Source: Tragulus kanchil
Taxonomy: Eukaryota > Chordata > Mammalia > Artiodactyla > Tragulidae
Length of the DNA stretch: 64,000 nucleotides
Assembly (NCBI GenBank): GCA_022376925.1
Contig: JAIOJX010000002.1
Coordinates: forward strand, 42,803,501-42,867,500
Direction of reading: 5' to 3'
A model generated the notes under the pieces. That model was not told where the DNA came from and did not search any database. It was given only the letters and a program-made list of their open reading frames with translations. Position numbers and translations under genes: made by a program. Shown here piece by piece: positions 14,899-26,915 of the stretch. Within the stretch, counting starts at the first letter, position 1, and every line of letters starts with the position of its first letter.

Positions 14899-15163
14899 GG
14901 GGAGGGGGGCACTTCTATTGGTCTTTCATCTATTTATATTCATCCATCTTTGTTCTTTGGCCTGTGTGGGCCTCCCATCGCAGCGGCCTCTGTCATTGCA
15001 GAGCACCAGCTCTGGGTGCATGCGCTCCAGAGCTCTGGCTTGGTAGTTGGACACATTGGTCCAGCTACTCCACGGCACGTGGGATCTTCCCAGACCAGGG
15101 ATAGAACCAGCACCCCTTGCACTGCAAGGCAATGTCCTTACCCACTGGACCACCAGGGAAGCC
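14899..15163 (-). mobile_element. CHR-type SINE in BovB with 17-bp target-site duplication
   Basis: Minus-orientation SINE ending CACCAGGGAAGCC. It is flanked by a perfect 17-bp repeat TGGAAAAGGTCAATTTT (14882-14898 and 15164-15180), which is BovB sequence. It therefore inserted after the BovB. Confidence 0.95.
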
Positions 15164-15377
15164 TGGAAAAGGTCAATTTTATTCCAATCACAAAGAAGGG
15201 CAATGCCAAAGAATGTTTAAACTACCATGAAATTGCATTCATTTCACATGCTAGAAAGGCAATCCTCAAAATCCTTCCAAATAGGCTTGAAAAGTAGGTG
15301 AATCAAGAACTTCTAGATATAAAAAGGCAGAGGAAACAGACATGAAATTGCTAACATCCTCTGGATCATAGAAAAAG

Positions 15378-17576
15378 CCACAGAATTCCAGACAGCATCA
15401 ATTTCTACTTCATTGACTACACTAAAGCCTTTAACTGTTGGATCACAACAAATCGTGGAAAAATCTTAAAGAGATGGGAATACCAGATTGCCTTACCTTC
15501 CTCCTGAGAAACCTGTATGGAGGTCAAGAAGCAACAGTTAGAACCAGACACCTAACAAAGGAGTAGTTCACAACTGGAAAATGAATTTGTCAAGGTTCTA
15601 TATTCTCAAGCTGCTTATTTAACTTATATGCAGAGTACATTATGGGAAATTGCCAGACTGGATGAAGCACAATCTGGAATCAAAATTGCATGGAGAAATA
15701 TCAATAACCTCAGGTATGCAGATGACAACACCCTTATCACAGAAACTGAAGAGGAACTAAAGAGCGTCTTGATGAAGGTGAAAGATGAGAGTGAAAAAGC
15801 TGGCTTAAAACTCAGCATTGAAAAAACGAAGATCATGGCATCTCATTCTATCATTTCACAGCAAATAGATGGGGAAACAATGGAAACAGTGGCTGACTTT
15901 ATTTTCTTGGGCTCCACAATCACTGCAAATGGTGACTACAGCCATGAAATTAAAAGACAGTATCTCCCTGGAAGAAAAACTATGACAAACCTACACAGCA
16001 TATTAAAAAACAGAGACATCCCTTTGTGGATGAAGGTTCATATAGTCAAAGCTATGTCTCCCAGTAGTCACGTATGGATGTAAAAGTTGGACCATAAAGA
16101 AGGCCAAGGGCCAAAGAACTGACGCTTTTGAACTATGGTTCTGGAGAAGACTCTTCAGAGTCTTGAATAGCAACGATATCAAACCAGTCAATCCTAAAGG
16201 AAATCAACCCTGAATATTCATTGGAAAGACTGATGTTGAAGCTGAAACTCCAATATTTTGGCCACCTGATAGGAAGAGCCAACTCACTGGAAAAAGATCT
16301 GATGTTGAGAAAGAATGAGGTCAGGAGGAGAAGGGGACTACAGAGGATGAATTGGCTGGACTGCATTATCAACTCAGTGGACATGAGTTTGGGCAAACTC
16401 CATGAGACAGGGAAGGACAGGGAATCCTGGTGTGCTGTAATTTATGTGGTTGCAAAAAAGTTAGACACATATGAACCACAGAATTCCAGACAGCATCAAT
16501 TTCTACTTCATTGACTACACTAAAGCCTTTAACTGTTGGATCACAACAAATCGTGGAAAAATCTTAAAGAGATGGGAATACCAGATTGCCTTACCTTCCT
16601 CCTGAGAAACCTGTATGGAGGTCAAGAAGCAACAGTTAGAACCAGACACCTAACAAAGGAGTAGTTCACAACTGGAAAATGAATTTGTCAAGGTTCTATA
16701 TTCTCAAGCTGCTTATTTAACTTATATGCAGAGTACATTATGGGAAATTGCCAGACTGGATGAAGCACAATCTGGAATCAAAATTGCATGGAGAAATATC
16801 AATAACCTCAGGTATGCAGATGACAACACCCTTATCACAGAAACTGAAGAGGAACTAAAGAGCGTCTTGATGAAGGTGAAAGATGAGAGTGAAAAAGCTG
16901 GCTTAAAACTCAGCATTGAAAAAACGAAGATCATGGCATCTCATTCTATCATTTCACAGCAAATAGATGGGAAACAATGGAAACAGTGGCTGACTTTATT
17001 TTCTTGGGCTCCACAATCACTGCAAATGGTGACTACAGCCATGAAATTAAAAGACAGTATCTCCCTGGAAGAAAAACTATGACAAACCTACACAGCATAT
17101 TAAAAAACAGAGACATCCCTTTGTGGATGAAGGTTCATATAGTCAAAGCTATGTCTCCCAGTAGTCACGTATGGATGTAAAAGTTGGACCATAAAGAAGG
17201 CCAAGGGCCAAAGAACTGACGCTTTTGAACTATGGTTCTGGAGAAGACTCTTCAGAGTCTTGAATAGCAACGATATCAAACCAGTCAATCCTAAAGGAAA
17301 TCAACCCTGAATATTCATTGGAAAGACTGATGTTGAAGCTGAAACTCCAATATTTTGGCCACCTGATAGGAAGAGCCAACTCACTGGAAAAAGATCTGAT
17401 GTTGAGAAAGAATGAGGTCAGGAGGAGAAGGGGACTACAGAGGATGAATTGGCTGGACTGCATTATCAACTCAGTGGACATGAGTTTGGGCAAACTCCAT
17501 GAGACAGGGAAGGACAGGGAATCCTGGTGTGCTGTAATTTATGTGGTTGCAAAAAAGTTAGACACATATGAACCAC
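15378..17576. repeat. Tandem duplication D5 (period 1098 bp)
   Basis: Copies are about 15378-16479 and 16476-17576, sharing CCAC at the joint. The left copy has GGGG and the right GGG at ~15871/16969, a homopolymer change that breaks the BovB reading frame in the right copy. The content is the BovB reverse transcriptase and 3' part. Confidence 0.95.
15628..16083 (+). pseudogene. BovB reverse transcriptase fragment, longest intact stretch
   Basis: 151 codons covering the RT palm with YADD and the following EEELKSVLMKVKDESEKAGL region of RTE-type reverse transcriptases. A relic of retrotransposon coding sequence, not a host gene. The copy at 16726 breaks after QQIDG through loss of one G. Confidence 0.9.
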
Positions 17577-17905
17577 TACACAATAATATACACTGTTTTC
17601 AAAGTCCCCTGCTGACTCTGCCTGTGAGGGAGTTTCCTGGTGTGTGGAAACTTCCTCTTTCAACACTCCCTCCCCAGGGTGCAGGTCCCCAGCCCAAATT
17701 CTTTGTCTAACTTTTTGTCTTCATCTTTTGTCCTACCTCATTTTGAGGAGACTGGTTTGCCTTTCTGGAAGTCTAAGGTCCTCCTGTCAGCATTCAGAAG
17801 ATGTTCTGTGAGAGTCGATCCACATGCAGATGAGTTTTTGATATTTTTGTTGGGAGCAGGTGATCTCCTCATCCTATGCCTCTGCCATCTTGAAAGTCCC
17901 ACTCA
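17577..17905 (-). mobile_element. L1 5' end, beyond the BovB insertion
   Basis: Minus-strand L1 5' UTR ending in the reverse complement of the typical L1 start (GGGACTTTCAAGATGGCAGA). It completes the L1 that starts at 4118. Confidence 0.8.
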
Positions 17906-17941
17906 ACTATATTCCTTACCATACCCCTAATTATATAATAA

Positions 17942-18145
17942 ACTGGTTGGTGGTTTTGTAGTAAAGAATTCACCTGCAGTGCAGGAAACTGCAGAATTCA
18001 ATCTCTTGGTCAGGAAGATTCCACTGAGAAGGAAATGAGAACCCACTCCAGTATTCTTGCCTGGGAATCCTACCGACAGAGGAGCCTGGTGGTCCATGGG
18101 GTCAACAAAGAGTCAGATACAACTTAGCAACTAAACCACCAAATA
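17942..18145 (+). mobile_element. Bov-tA SINE
   Basis: Has the 'AAAGAATTCACCTGCAGTGC' head, the 'CCACTCCAGTATTCTTGCCT' body and the 'GGTCCATGGGGTCAACAAAG' tail. Diverged. Confidence 0.85.
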
Positions 18146-18479
18146 TAAGAAAACACTTTCCCTAAGTTCTTTAAGTTGTAATAGAAAATGATAGAATCCA
18201 AGAGGAGGGTCTTCGGAACCTTTACTTGCAACTGCCATCTGAAATGAAGAGTAGTTCTATGGGACTGGGTTCTTAAGCTCTGGCATCTACATTAACTTCA
18301 CTTAATGTCAGAATTAACTTAATATATAAAAATGCCCAACTGTTTCTGCAATGAATTGGTTGACTTGTTAGAATACAACACATTTAGTATCAGAAATGTG
18401 AGTATAGCAGAGTATTGAGACTAGAGGACAAACACTCGAGGAATGTAGCTTTTCCTTTATACAAATCCAGTGAAAAAAA

Positions 18480-18914
18480 TCCTTCAGAAATGTGCATCTA
18501 GTAAGAAACAATTTCAGATGAAAGAAAACTGAAAGAATTTATCACCAGCAGACCTGACCTATAAGAAACACCAAGAGAAGTCCTCCAGTTTTAAGGGAAA
18601 TGATACCAGACAAGCTGTTTAATCTTCAGATTAAAAGGAGAACAAAAGAAAAATGGTACATGACTAGATATATCCCGTCTAAGTTTTAGGAAAATATTTA
18701 TGACTCTTTAAAGCAAAATTTCTGATAGTTTCTGGTGGGATTTTCAAGGTATGGAAATAACATTAATTACAGCAAAAAGGTCAATGCAGTGGGATAAAGG
18801 AAAGGAACCCACCTATGGTTGCAAAATTTTACCATCACTGTTTTATATTAAGTACAATATTAATAACTATACTAGGAAGATCATAATCCCTAGATTTAAA
18901 AATACAAAGCAATC
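18480..18914 (+). mobile_element. Old L1 fragment
   Basis: Sequence such as ACCAGCAGACCTGACCTATA and the following ~350 bp resembles ancient mammalian L1 (L1M). Strongly diverged, edges uncertain. Confidence 0.5.
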
Positions 18915-19210
18915 GGGCTTCCCCTGGTGGTTCAGTGGGTAAGGACACCGCCTTGCAGTGCAAGGGGCGCCGGTTCGAGCCCTGGCCTGGGATGATCCTA
19001 CGTGCCGCGGAGGGGCTGCACTGATGTGTCCAATTACCGAGCCAGAGCTCTGGAGCGCATGCGCCCAGAGCCGGTGCTCTGCAACGACAGATGCCACGGC
19101 GATGGGAGGCCCACAGGAGCCAAAGAACAAAGACGGATGAACAGAGAGAAATGAAAGACCAAGCTCCCCTCCCTCCCTAACCCGAACCCTGCCCCCCCAA
19201 AAAAAACCAA
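18915..19210 (+). mobile_element. CHR-type SINE, well preserved
   Basis: Begins GGGCTTCCCCTGGTGGTTCA, has a near-perfect tRNA B box GGTTCGAGCC at 18972-18981 and a CpG-rich body (GAGCGCATGCGCCCAGAGCC). The flanks share AAAAATACAA (18898-18907 and 19219-19228), a likely target-site duplication. Confidence 0.9.
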
Positions 19211-19743
19211 AGAAATATAAAAATACAAGAAATATAATGAAATATTAAAAAAAAACCCTTAAAATCCAAAAGAAACTAGAAAAGGGTAAAACAAATCTAG
19301 GACAGACAGAAAACAATAAAATGATATGCCTAAATTCCACCATAGTACATTCAATCTCAATATTCTAAACCAGAGTGAGCAAAATTTTTCTGTAAACAAT
19401 GAGTAAAGCAAATATTTAAGGAGTTTTGAACATATAACCTCTTTCACAACTACTCAATTCTATCTAGTAGTAGAAAAGCAAACACATAATAACTAAATAT
19501 AGCATGATGCTATATTCCAATAAAATTTAATTTCTAAATAGGGTATTTGGCTTGAGTGTCATAGTTTACTGACTCCTAAGTTAAACACTGCAATTAAAGG
19601 TCAGAAATTCACACCATGAATGAAAAAGATCCTATTATATGCTGCAAGCAAGAGTTATACATTAAACATATAGACACAGTAGATTGAAAGTAAATGGAAA
19701 TAAGAAGATATACCAAAGCCTAAGAATAAGAAGACTGGAGTGG

Positions 19744-22145
19744 CTATCCTAACATTTGATAAAGAGGACACTATCAGTATGCTGTGGCTAAGGACAGAGA
19801 TTCAAAATGCATGAAGCAAAAATTGACAGAAATAAAGGGAGCTCAACACAAAATTACACAGAAATATTAGGTAACATAAAATCCTTTCCCTTGGAAATTG
19901 ACATAACTAGACAAAAAAAAAATAAGAGAAGGTGTAGGGCTTCCCTGGTAGTCCAATTACTGCCTTGCAGTGCAAGGGGCGCCGGTTCAATCCCTGGTCT
20001 TGGAAGATCCCACGTGATGCGGAGTTGTGATGGGAGACCCACATGGGCCAAAGAACAAAGATGGATTAAAAACAGATAAATGAAAGACCAATAGAAGTGC
20101 CCCCCTCCCCCCTAAAAAAAACTTAAAAGAAAAAAAAAAGAGAGAAGGTGTAGATCCTAACAATACTATTGAACACCTTGATTTAACTGATAATTTATAA
20201 AAACTGCATCAACAAGAGCATTTTGCTCAAATTATTCATTGTTATGGTACCAAAAGAGACCATATGTTGGCCATAAAATAAGTTTCAATAAATTTAAAAG
20301 GCTTGGAAGAAAGAAAGGGCAAGACAACATTATAAACAGTGATATGCAACAAATTTTACACTCTCTATTAAACTGAAAAATTCCTAAAAACATATAATTT
20401 ATCAAGAATGAATCATGAAGTGATAGAAAATTGAACAAACTTATTACCAGTAAGGAAACTTAATCAATAATTAAAGCCTCTTGACCAAAAAAAGCCTAGA
20501 ACCATATGGCTTCACTGGTGAATTCTACCAACAATTCAAATAAAATCTGATACCAATCCTCAAACTCTTCCAAGAAATAAAAGAGGAGAAAACATTCCCA
20601 AATTCACTTTGTGAGGCTAGCAACACCCAGTTGCAAAACCCAGAAAAAAAATGCCAAAAGGAAAGAAAATTATAGGCCAATATCACTGATAAACATTTAT
20701 GTAAAAATACCCAACAAAATATTAGCAAACCAAATTCAATAACATATAAAAGATCATACAGCATGATCAAGTGCAATTTATTTCAGGGTGCAAGGATGAT
20801 TCAATATCCACAAATCACTCAGTGTGATATGTTGTTGTTATTGAGTCGCTAACTTGCTCAGTTGTGTCTGACTCTTTGCGACCCCACGGACTGTAGCCCA
20901 CCAGGCTCCTTCTGTCTACTATAGTTTCCAGGCAAGAATACTGGATCTATCCTAACATTTGATAAAGAGGACACTATCAGTATGCTGTGGCTAAGGACAG
21001 AGATTCAAAATGCATGAAGCAAAATTGACAGAAATAAAGGGAGCTCAACCCAAAATTACACAAAAATATTAGGTAACATAAAATCCTTTCCCTTGGAAAT
21101 TGACATAACTAGACAAAAAAAAATAAGAGAAGGTGTAGGGCTTCCCTGGTAGTCCAATTACTGCCTTGCAGTGCAAGGGGCGCCGGTTCAATCCCTGGTC
21201 TTGGAAGATCCCACGTGATGCGGAGTTGTGATGGGAGACCCACATGGGCCAAAGAACAAAGATGGATTAAAAACAGATAAATGAAAGACCAATAGAAGTG
21301 CCCCCCTCCCCCCTAAAAAAAACTTAAAAGAAAAAAAAAGAGAAGGTGTAGATCCTAACAATACTATTGAACACCTTGATTTAACTGATAATTTATAAAA
21401 ACTGCATCAACAAGAGCATTTTGCTCAAATTATTCATTGTTATGGTACCAAAAGAGACCATATGTTGGCCATAAAATAAGTTTCAATAAATTTAAAAGGC
21501 TTGGAAGAAAGAAAGGGCAAGACAACATTATAAACAGTGATATGCAACAAATTTTACACTCTCTATTAAACTGAAAAATTCCTAAAAACATATAATTTAT
21601 CAAGAATGAATCATGAAGTGATAGAAAATTGAACAAACTTATTACCAGTAAGGAAACTTAATCAATAATTAAAGCCTCTTGACCAAAAAAAGCCTAGAAC
21701 CATATGGCTTCACTGGTGAATTCTACCAACAATTCAAATAAAATCTGATACCAATCCTCAAACTCTTCCAAGAAATAAAAGAGGAGAAAACATTCCCAAA
21801 TTCACTTTGTGAGGCTAGCAACACCCAGTTGCAAAACCCAGAAAAAAAATGCCAAAAGGAAAGAAAATTATAGGCCAATATCACTGATAAACATTTATGT
21901 AAAAATACCCAACAAAATATTAGCAAACCAAATTCAATAACATATAAAAAGATCATACAGCATGATCAAGTGCAATTTATTTCAGGGGTGCAAGGATGAT
22001 TCAATATCCACAAATCACTCAGTGTGATATGTTGTTGTTATTGAGTCGCTAACTTGCTCAGTTGTGTCTGACTCTTTGCGACCCCACGGACTGTAGCCCA
22101 CCAGGCTCCTTCTGTCTACTATAGTTTCCAGGCAAGAATACTGGA
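19744..22145. repeat. Tandem duplication D6 (period ~1200 bp)
   Basis: Copies are 19744-20945 and 20947-22145. Almost all differences are single-base changes in A or G runs (for example 5 versus 4 A near 19819/21022 and GGG versus GGGG near 20786/21986). The content is an old L1, a truncated CHR SINE and the start of a Bov SINE. It chains into D7. Confidence 0.95.
19937..20125 (+). mobile_element. CHR-type SINE with internal deletion
   Basis: Head and B box are present but the middle (the GAGCTCTGG...GCGCATGCGC part) is missing. Flanked by AGAGAAGGTGTAG on both sides, a target-site duplication. The copy at 21138-21322 comes from D6. Confidence 0.9.
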
Positions 22146-23840
22146 GTGAATTCCCATTTTATTCTCCAGGGCACCTTTCCATTCCAAGGATCAAACCCAA
22201 ATCTCTTGCACTGGCAGTGGAATTCTTTACCACGGAGACAATGAAGGATAAAAAAAATCACAAGACACCTCAATAAATACAGAAAAATCATTTGAGAAAG
22301 TTCAACATCCATTTATGATTAAAGCACTCAACAAAGTGGGTATTAAAGGAATATATTTCAACACAATAAAGTCCATATATGACAAGCCCACAGCTAGTAT
22401 CACACTCAATGGTAAAAAGCTGAAATCTTTAGTATTAAAGTGTAGGAACTAGACAAGGATGGCCATCACTCTTCCCTCTTTTTTTTTTTTCCAACATAGC
22501 ATTAAAAGTCCTAGCCAGAAAACTTTGGCAATAAAAAGGCATTCAGATTGGAAAGGAAAAAGTAAAGCTATAACTGTCTGCAGGTTACATAAAGTAAATC
22601 CTAAATACTCTACCAAAACTGTTAGAAGTAATAAGTGAATTGGGTGAAGCTTCAGGATACAAAATCAATATACAAAAATGTGTTGTTTCTATCCACAAAT
22701 AAACTATTAGAAAGATAAGAGGAATGAATTTAATCAAGGAGGGAATGAATGCAATAAGATATTCTTTTGTTTTTTTGTTTGCAATAAGATATTAAGTAAA
22801 GAAAATTTGCAAAAAAAAAAAAAACATTCCCAAATTCACTTTGTGAGGCTAGCAACACCCAGTTGCAAAACCCAAAAAAAAAATGCCAAAAGGAAAGAAA
22901 ATTATAGGCCAATATCACTGATAAACATTTATGTAAAAATACCCAACAAAATATTAGCAAACCAAATTCAATAACATATAAAAAGATCATACAGCATGAT
23001 CAAGTGCAATTTATTTCAGGGGTGCAAGGATGATTCAATATCCACAAATCACTCAGTGTGATATGTTGTTGTTATTGAGTCGCTAACTTGCTCAGTTGTG
23101 TCTGACTCTTTGCGACCCCACGGACTGTAGCCCACCAGGCTCCTTCTGTCTACTATAGTTTCCAGGCAAGAATACTGGAGTGAATTCCCATTTTATTCTC
23201 CAGGGCACCTTTCCATTCCAAGGATCAAACCCAAATCTCTTGCACTGGCAGTGGAATTCTTTACCACGGAGACAATGAAGGATAAAAAAAATCACAAGAC
23301 ACCTCAATAAATACAGAAAAATCATTTGAGAAAGTTCAACATCCATTTATGATTAAAGCACTCAACAAAGTGGGTATTAAAGGAATATATTTCAACACAA
23401 TAAAGTCCATATATGACAAGCCCACAGCTAGTATCACACTCAATGGTAAAAAGCTGAAATCTTTAGTATTAAAGTGTAGGAACTAGACAAGGATGGCCAT
23501 CACTCTTCCCTCTTTTTTTTTTTTCCAACATAGCATTAAAAGTCCTAGCCAGAAAACTTTGGCAATAAAAAGGCATTCAGATTGGAAAGGAAAAAGTAAA
23601 GCTATAACTGTCTGCAGGTTACATAAAGTAAATCCTAAATACTCTACCAAAACTGTTAGAAGTAATAAGTGAATTGGGTGAAGCTTCAGGATACAAAATC
23701 AATATACAAAAATGTGTTGTTTCTATCCACAAATAAACTATTAGAAAGATAAGAGGAATGAATTTAATCAAGGAGGGAATGAATGCAATAAGATATTCTT
23801 TTGTTTTTTTGTTTGCAATAAGATATTAAGTAAAGAAAAT
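21784..23840. repeat. Tandem duplication D7 (period 1034 bp), giving a third copy
   Basis: Copies are about 21784-22806 and 22818-23840. The joint holds a filler of TTGC plus a run of A at 22807-22824. The first ~360 bp of the unit also occur in the left copy of D6, so that stretch is present three times (from 20588, 21791 and 22825). Confidence 0.95.
22029..22237 (-). mobile_element. Bov-tA/Bov-A2 SINE, minus strand
   Basis: Reads GTTGTGTCTGACTCTTTGCG then GACTGTAGCCCACCAGGCTC, the reverse complement of the usual Bov tail, and ends with the tRNA-like head. Copies at 20829-20945 (partial) and 23063-23271 result from D6 and D7. Confidence 0.9.
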
Positions 23841-24656
23841 GAATATGACATAAATAAATGGAAAGATATTCAATGCTTATAGATCAGAAGAATTAAGATG
23901 TCCTTACTACCTAAAGCAATCTACAGATTTGAAGCAATCCCTATCAAAATTCCAATGGCACCTTTCAGAAATTGAATAAACAAAACTTAAAAGTTTGTAT
24001 GGAGTCACAAAAGACCATAAATAGCCAAAGCAATGCCTAGAAAGGACAACAAAGGTGGAAACAACACATTTCTTGATGTCAAACTATATTACAAAGCTAT
24101 TCTAGTCAAATTAGCATGGTACTGGCCTAAATACAGACATATAGCTAAATGGAACAGAATAGGAACCCAGGAGTAAACCCACTAATATATGTTCAATTAA
24201 TATGCTATAAAGGAGTCAAAACTATACAACGAGTAAAGGAGAGTCTTTTCAATAAATGGTATTGGGGTCAGAGAACAAGATGAAGGAGGAGTAGATGGAT
24301 GTGGAGTGTATCTCTCTCCACAGATATATCAGGAATACACCTTCAGACACATAAGAGCTTGCAGAACACCAGCTGAAAGTGAGCAGGAGTCCCTGATCAC
24401 TGGAAAAGATTATATGGAACCATGCAAAATTTGCTAGGCCAAAAGGAAGTAGCCAGGGAAAAGGAGATTTAGAACTAGACCTACCCTTTACGGGTGAGGG
24501 AACTGAAATAGGAGTCCAGTTCCCACATCAGGGCAACTTTTTGGGACAGAGGAGAAACATTTGAGGCTAACAGTAAAGTAGCTGATCTGAGACAGTCTAA
24601 ATGGAGTAACGCTCAATCCTCACTGAGGCAGAATTGCCAGAGGTTATAAAAAAAAA

Positions 24657-26915
24657 CCCTGATAGTGCCATTTCTCTTGTGATAATAGTTGCCAGCACCC
24701 CTGCTTAGCTGGCATTGCCAGAGTCACCTTTATCCAAGTAACTGTGCCACCTCTATGCACAATCCCCACTGGGACAGAGCTGCCATAGGCTAAAAATAAT
24801 CCTGTGTGATCGCATGAGGGGTTGCTTCAGTCAGGTCCAACTCTCTGTGACACTGTGGACTGTGGTCTGCTGGGCTTCTCTGTCAAGGTGATTCTAAGGC
24901 AAGGATACTGCAGTGGGTTACCATGCTATTCTAGAGCATTTTCTGCTGCCCTAGCCACCAGCCCCCGAGTACCTGGTGGTGCCAAGGCCACTGCGACCCA
25001 AGCAGATGCGCCACCTCTAAACCTGGCCCTCACTGGAGCAGACCCAAGTCCTCTAGGGCAGCCTCAGGAGCAAACCCCTGGGGATGACTCACCTGCAAAG
25101 GTGGAGATAAAGGCACAATTGAAATGAAACTCAGGGGCAGGGTAGCTAAGGAAAAGGGCACAAAACCTCACCAGCTGTACAAGCTGCAAATTAAATCCAT
25201 ACGATCAACTAGGTACAATCCATATATATGGAAAATATGAAAGGACAATGAAAATTCCCACAGAGAAAACACACTAGTTCAGACAACTGTGGGCATTGGA
25301 GGCAAGAACACACAGGAGCAGGATCAGATTAGAGTCTGTGCTGCCCCCACAAGTCCAGAGACCACTCGAGTGTTGGAGGGCATTCTAGTAAAGCGAGATG
25401 GACTGTGACTCCCAGCAAAAGAAAGGACGCTGACAGCACACACTCAAGAAAAACATTCATTATTCTTATATTTTTGTCTTGTTCTCTAGTTGCTTCTGGA
25501 TTTTATTCTTTTTTATCCCTTTTTTTCCCCTCTGCTGTTCTAGTTATAGATTTTATCAGTACTATTAAATCTATTTATGCTTTTGAGGATTTTTTAATCA
25601 CACTTTTTATATTTTTATAAACTTCTGCCTCTATCTTGGCCTTTTGCAGTTCTTTGGGATTTTCCTTTCTCTTTTTAACTTTGATTTTTAGATTTTTAAA
25701 TTCATTATTATACTTTTCTACACTTATTCTTTCGTTTGCTTTTCCTACTGTTCTTTTCTCCCTGTAAGGTTCACCTTTAGTATATGTAAATCTTCTTTAT
25801 CAACCACTATCCCTGATAGTGCCTTTTTAAAGTTGCCACCCTGCTTAGCTGGCATTGCCAGAGTCACCTTTATCCAAGTAACTGTGCCACCTCTATGACA
25901 TTTGGGTGATCCGGCATGAGGGGTTGCTTCAGTCAGGTCCAACTCTCTGTGACACTGTGGACTGTGGTCTGCTGGGCTTCTCTGTCAAGGTGATTCTAAG
26001 GCAAGGATACTGCAGTGGGTTACCATGCTATTCTAGAGCATTTTCTGCTGCCCTAGCCACCAGCCCCCGAGTACCTGGTGGTGCCAAGGCCACTGCGACC
26101 CAAGCAGATGCGCCACCTCTAAACCTGGCCCTCACTGGAGCAGACCCAAGTCCTCTAGGGCAGCCTCAGGAGCAAACCCCTGGGGATGACTCACCTGCAA
26201 AGGTGGAGATAAAGGCACAATTGAAATGAAACTCAGGGGCAGGGTAGCTAAGGAAAAGGGCACAAAACCTCACCAGCTGTACAAGCTGCAAATTAAATCC
26301 ATACGATCAACTAGGTACAATCCATATATATGGAAAATATGAAAGGACAATGAAAATTCCCACAGAGAAAACACACTAGTTCAGACAACTGTGGGCATTG
26401 GAGGCAAGAACACACAGGAGCAGGATCAGATTAGAGTCTGTGCTGCCCCCACAAGTCCAGAGACCACTCGAGTGTTGGAGGGCATTCTAGTAAAGCGAGA
26501 TGGACTGTGACTCCCAGCAAAAGAAAGGACGCTGACAGCACACACTCAAGAAAAACATTCATTATTCTTATATTTTTGTCTTGTTCTCTAGTTGCTTCTG
26601 GATTTTATTCTTTTTTATCCCTTTTTTTCCCCTCTGCTGTTCTAGTTATAGATTTTATCAGTACTATTAAATCTATTTATGCTTTTGAGGATTTTTTTTA
26701 ATCACACTTTTTATATTTTTATAAACTTCTGCCTCTATCTTGGCCTTTTGCAGTTCTTTGGGATTTTCCTTTCTCTTTTTAACTTTGATTTTTAGATTTT
26801 TAAATTCATTATTATACTTTTCTACACTTATTCTTTCGTTTGCTTTTCCTACTGTTCTTTTCTCCCTGTAAGGTTCACCTTTAGTATATGTAAATCTTCT
26901 TTATCAACCACTATC
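24657..26915. repeat. Tandem duplication D8 (period ~1104 bp, gapped left edge)
   Basis: Copies are 24657-25811 and 25811-26915. The first ~100 bp of the right copy are degraded: about 38 bases seen at 24758-24812 are missing and other bases are scrambled. After that the copies agree except for T-run length near 25597/26699. The content is an L1 5' UTR containing a Bov SINE fragment. Confidence 0.93.
24815..24960 (-). mobile_element. Bov-A2-like SINE fragment in L1 5' UTR
   Basis: Contains GGTTGCTTCAGTCAGGTCCA followed by a diverged ACTGTGGACTGTGGTCTGCT block typical of the reversed Bov SINE tail. Repeated at 25917-26062 through D8. Confidence 0.7.

Larger units (their letters stand above)
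11830..17576 (+). mobile_element. BovB (RTE) LINE, nearly complete, inserted in L1 5' UTR
   Basis: The 5' region is recognisable from ~11933 (CACTGGAGAAAGGAACAGCA) and the endonuclease part from ~13260. The reverse transcriptase follows, with an intact stretch at 15628-16083 carrying the catalytic YADD motif in LRYADDNTLI. The 3' end is at ~17576. The reading frame is otherwise broken by indels, stops and two SINE insertions (13638-13862 and 14899-15163), so the element is dead. L1 5' UTR sequence flanks both sides, showing BovB landed in the L1. D4 and D5 duplicate ~2.2 kb of it. Confidence 0.93.
19211..24266 (+). mobile_element. Old L1, ORF2 region, interrupted by SINEs
   Basis: Diverged L1 ORF2 sequence with many stops and frameshifts, from the endonuclease part (~19700) to the 3' half of ORF2 (ends ~24266). 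It stops abruptly where a younger L1 begins. Parts are duplicated or triplicated by D6 and D7. Confidence 0.75.

Noticed and set aside
14926..15153. Frames such as MVQWVRTLPCSARGAGSIPG recurring at several loci as a gene family
   Set aside because: They are chance translations of the CHR SINE, repeated wherever the SINE occurs.
15628..17180. Reverse-transcriptase frames as host genes or as a retron-like system
   Set aside because: They match the BovB LINE in sequence and order and are broken by stops and SINE insertions.
18950..18990. A tRNA gene (intact B box)
   Set aside because: The B box belongs to the tRNA-derived head of a SINE; no full cloverleaf with anticodon stem is present.
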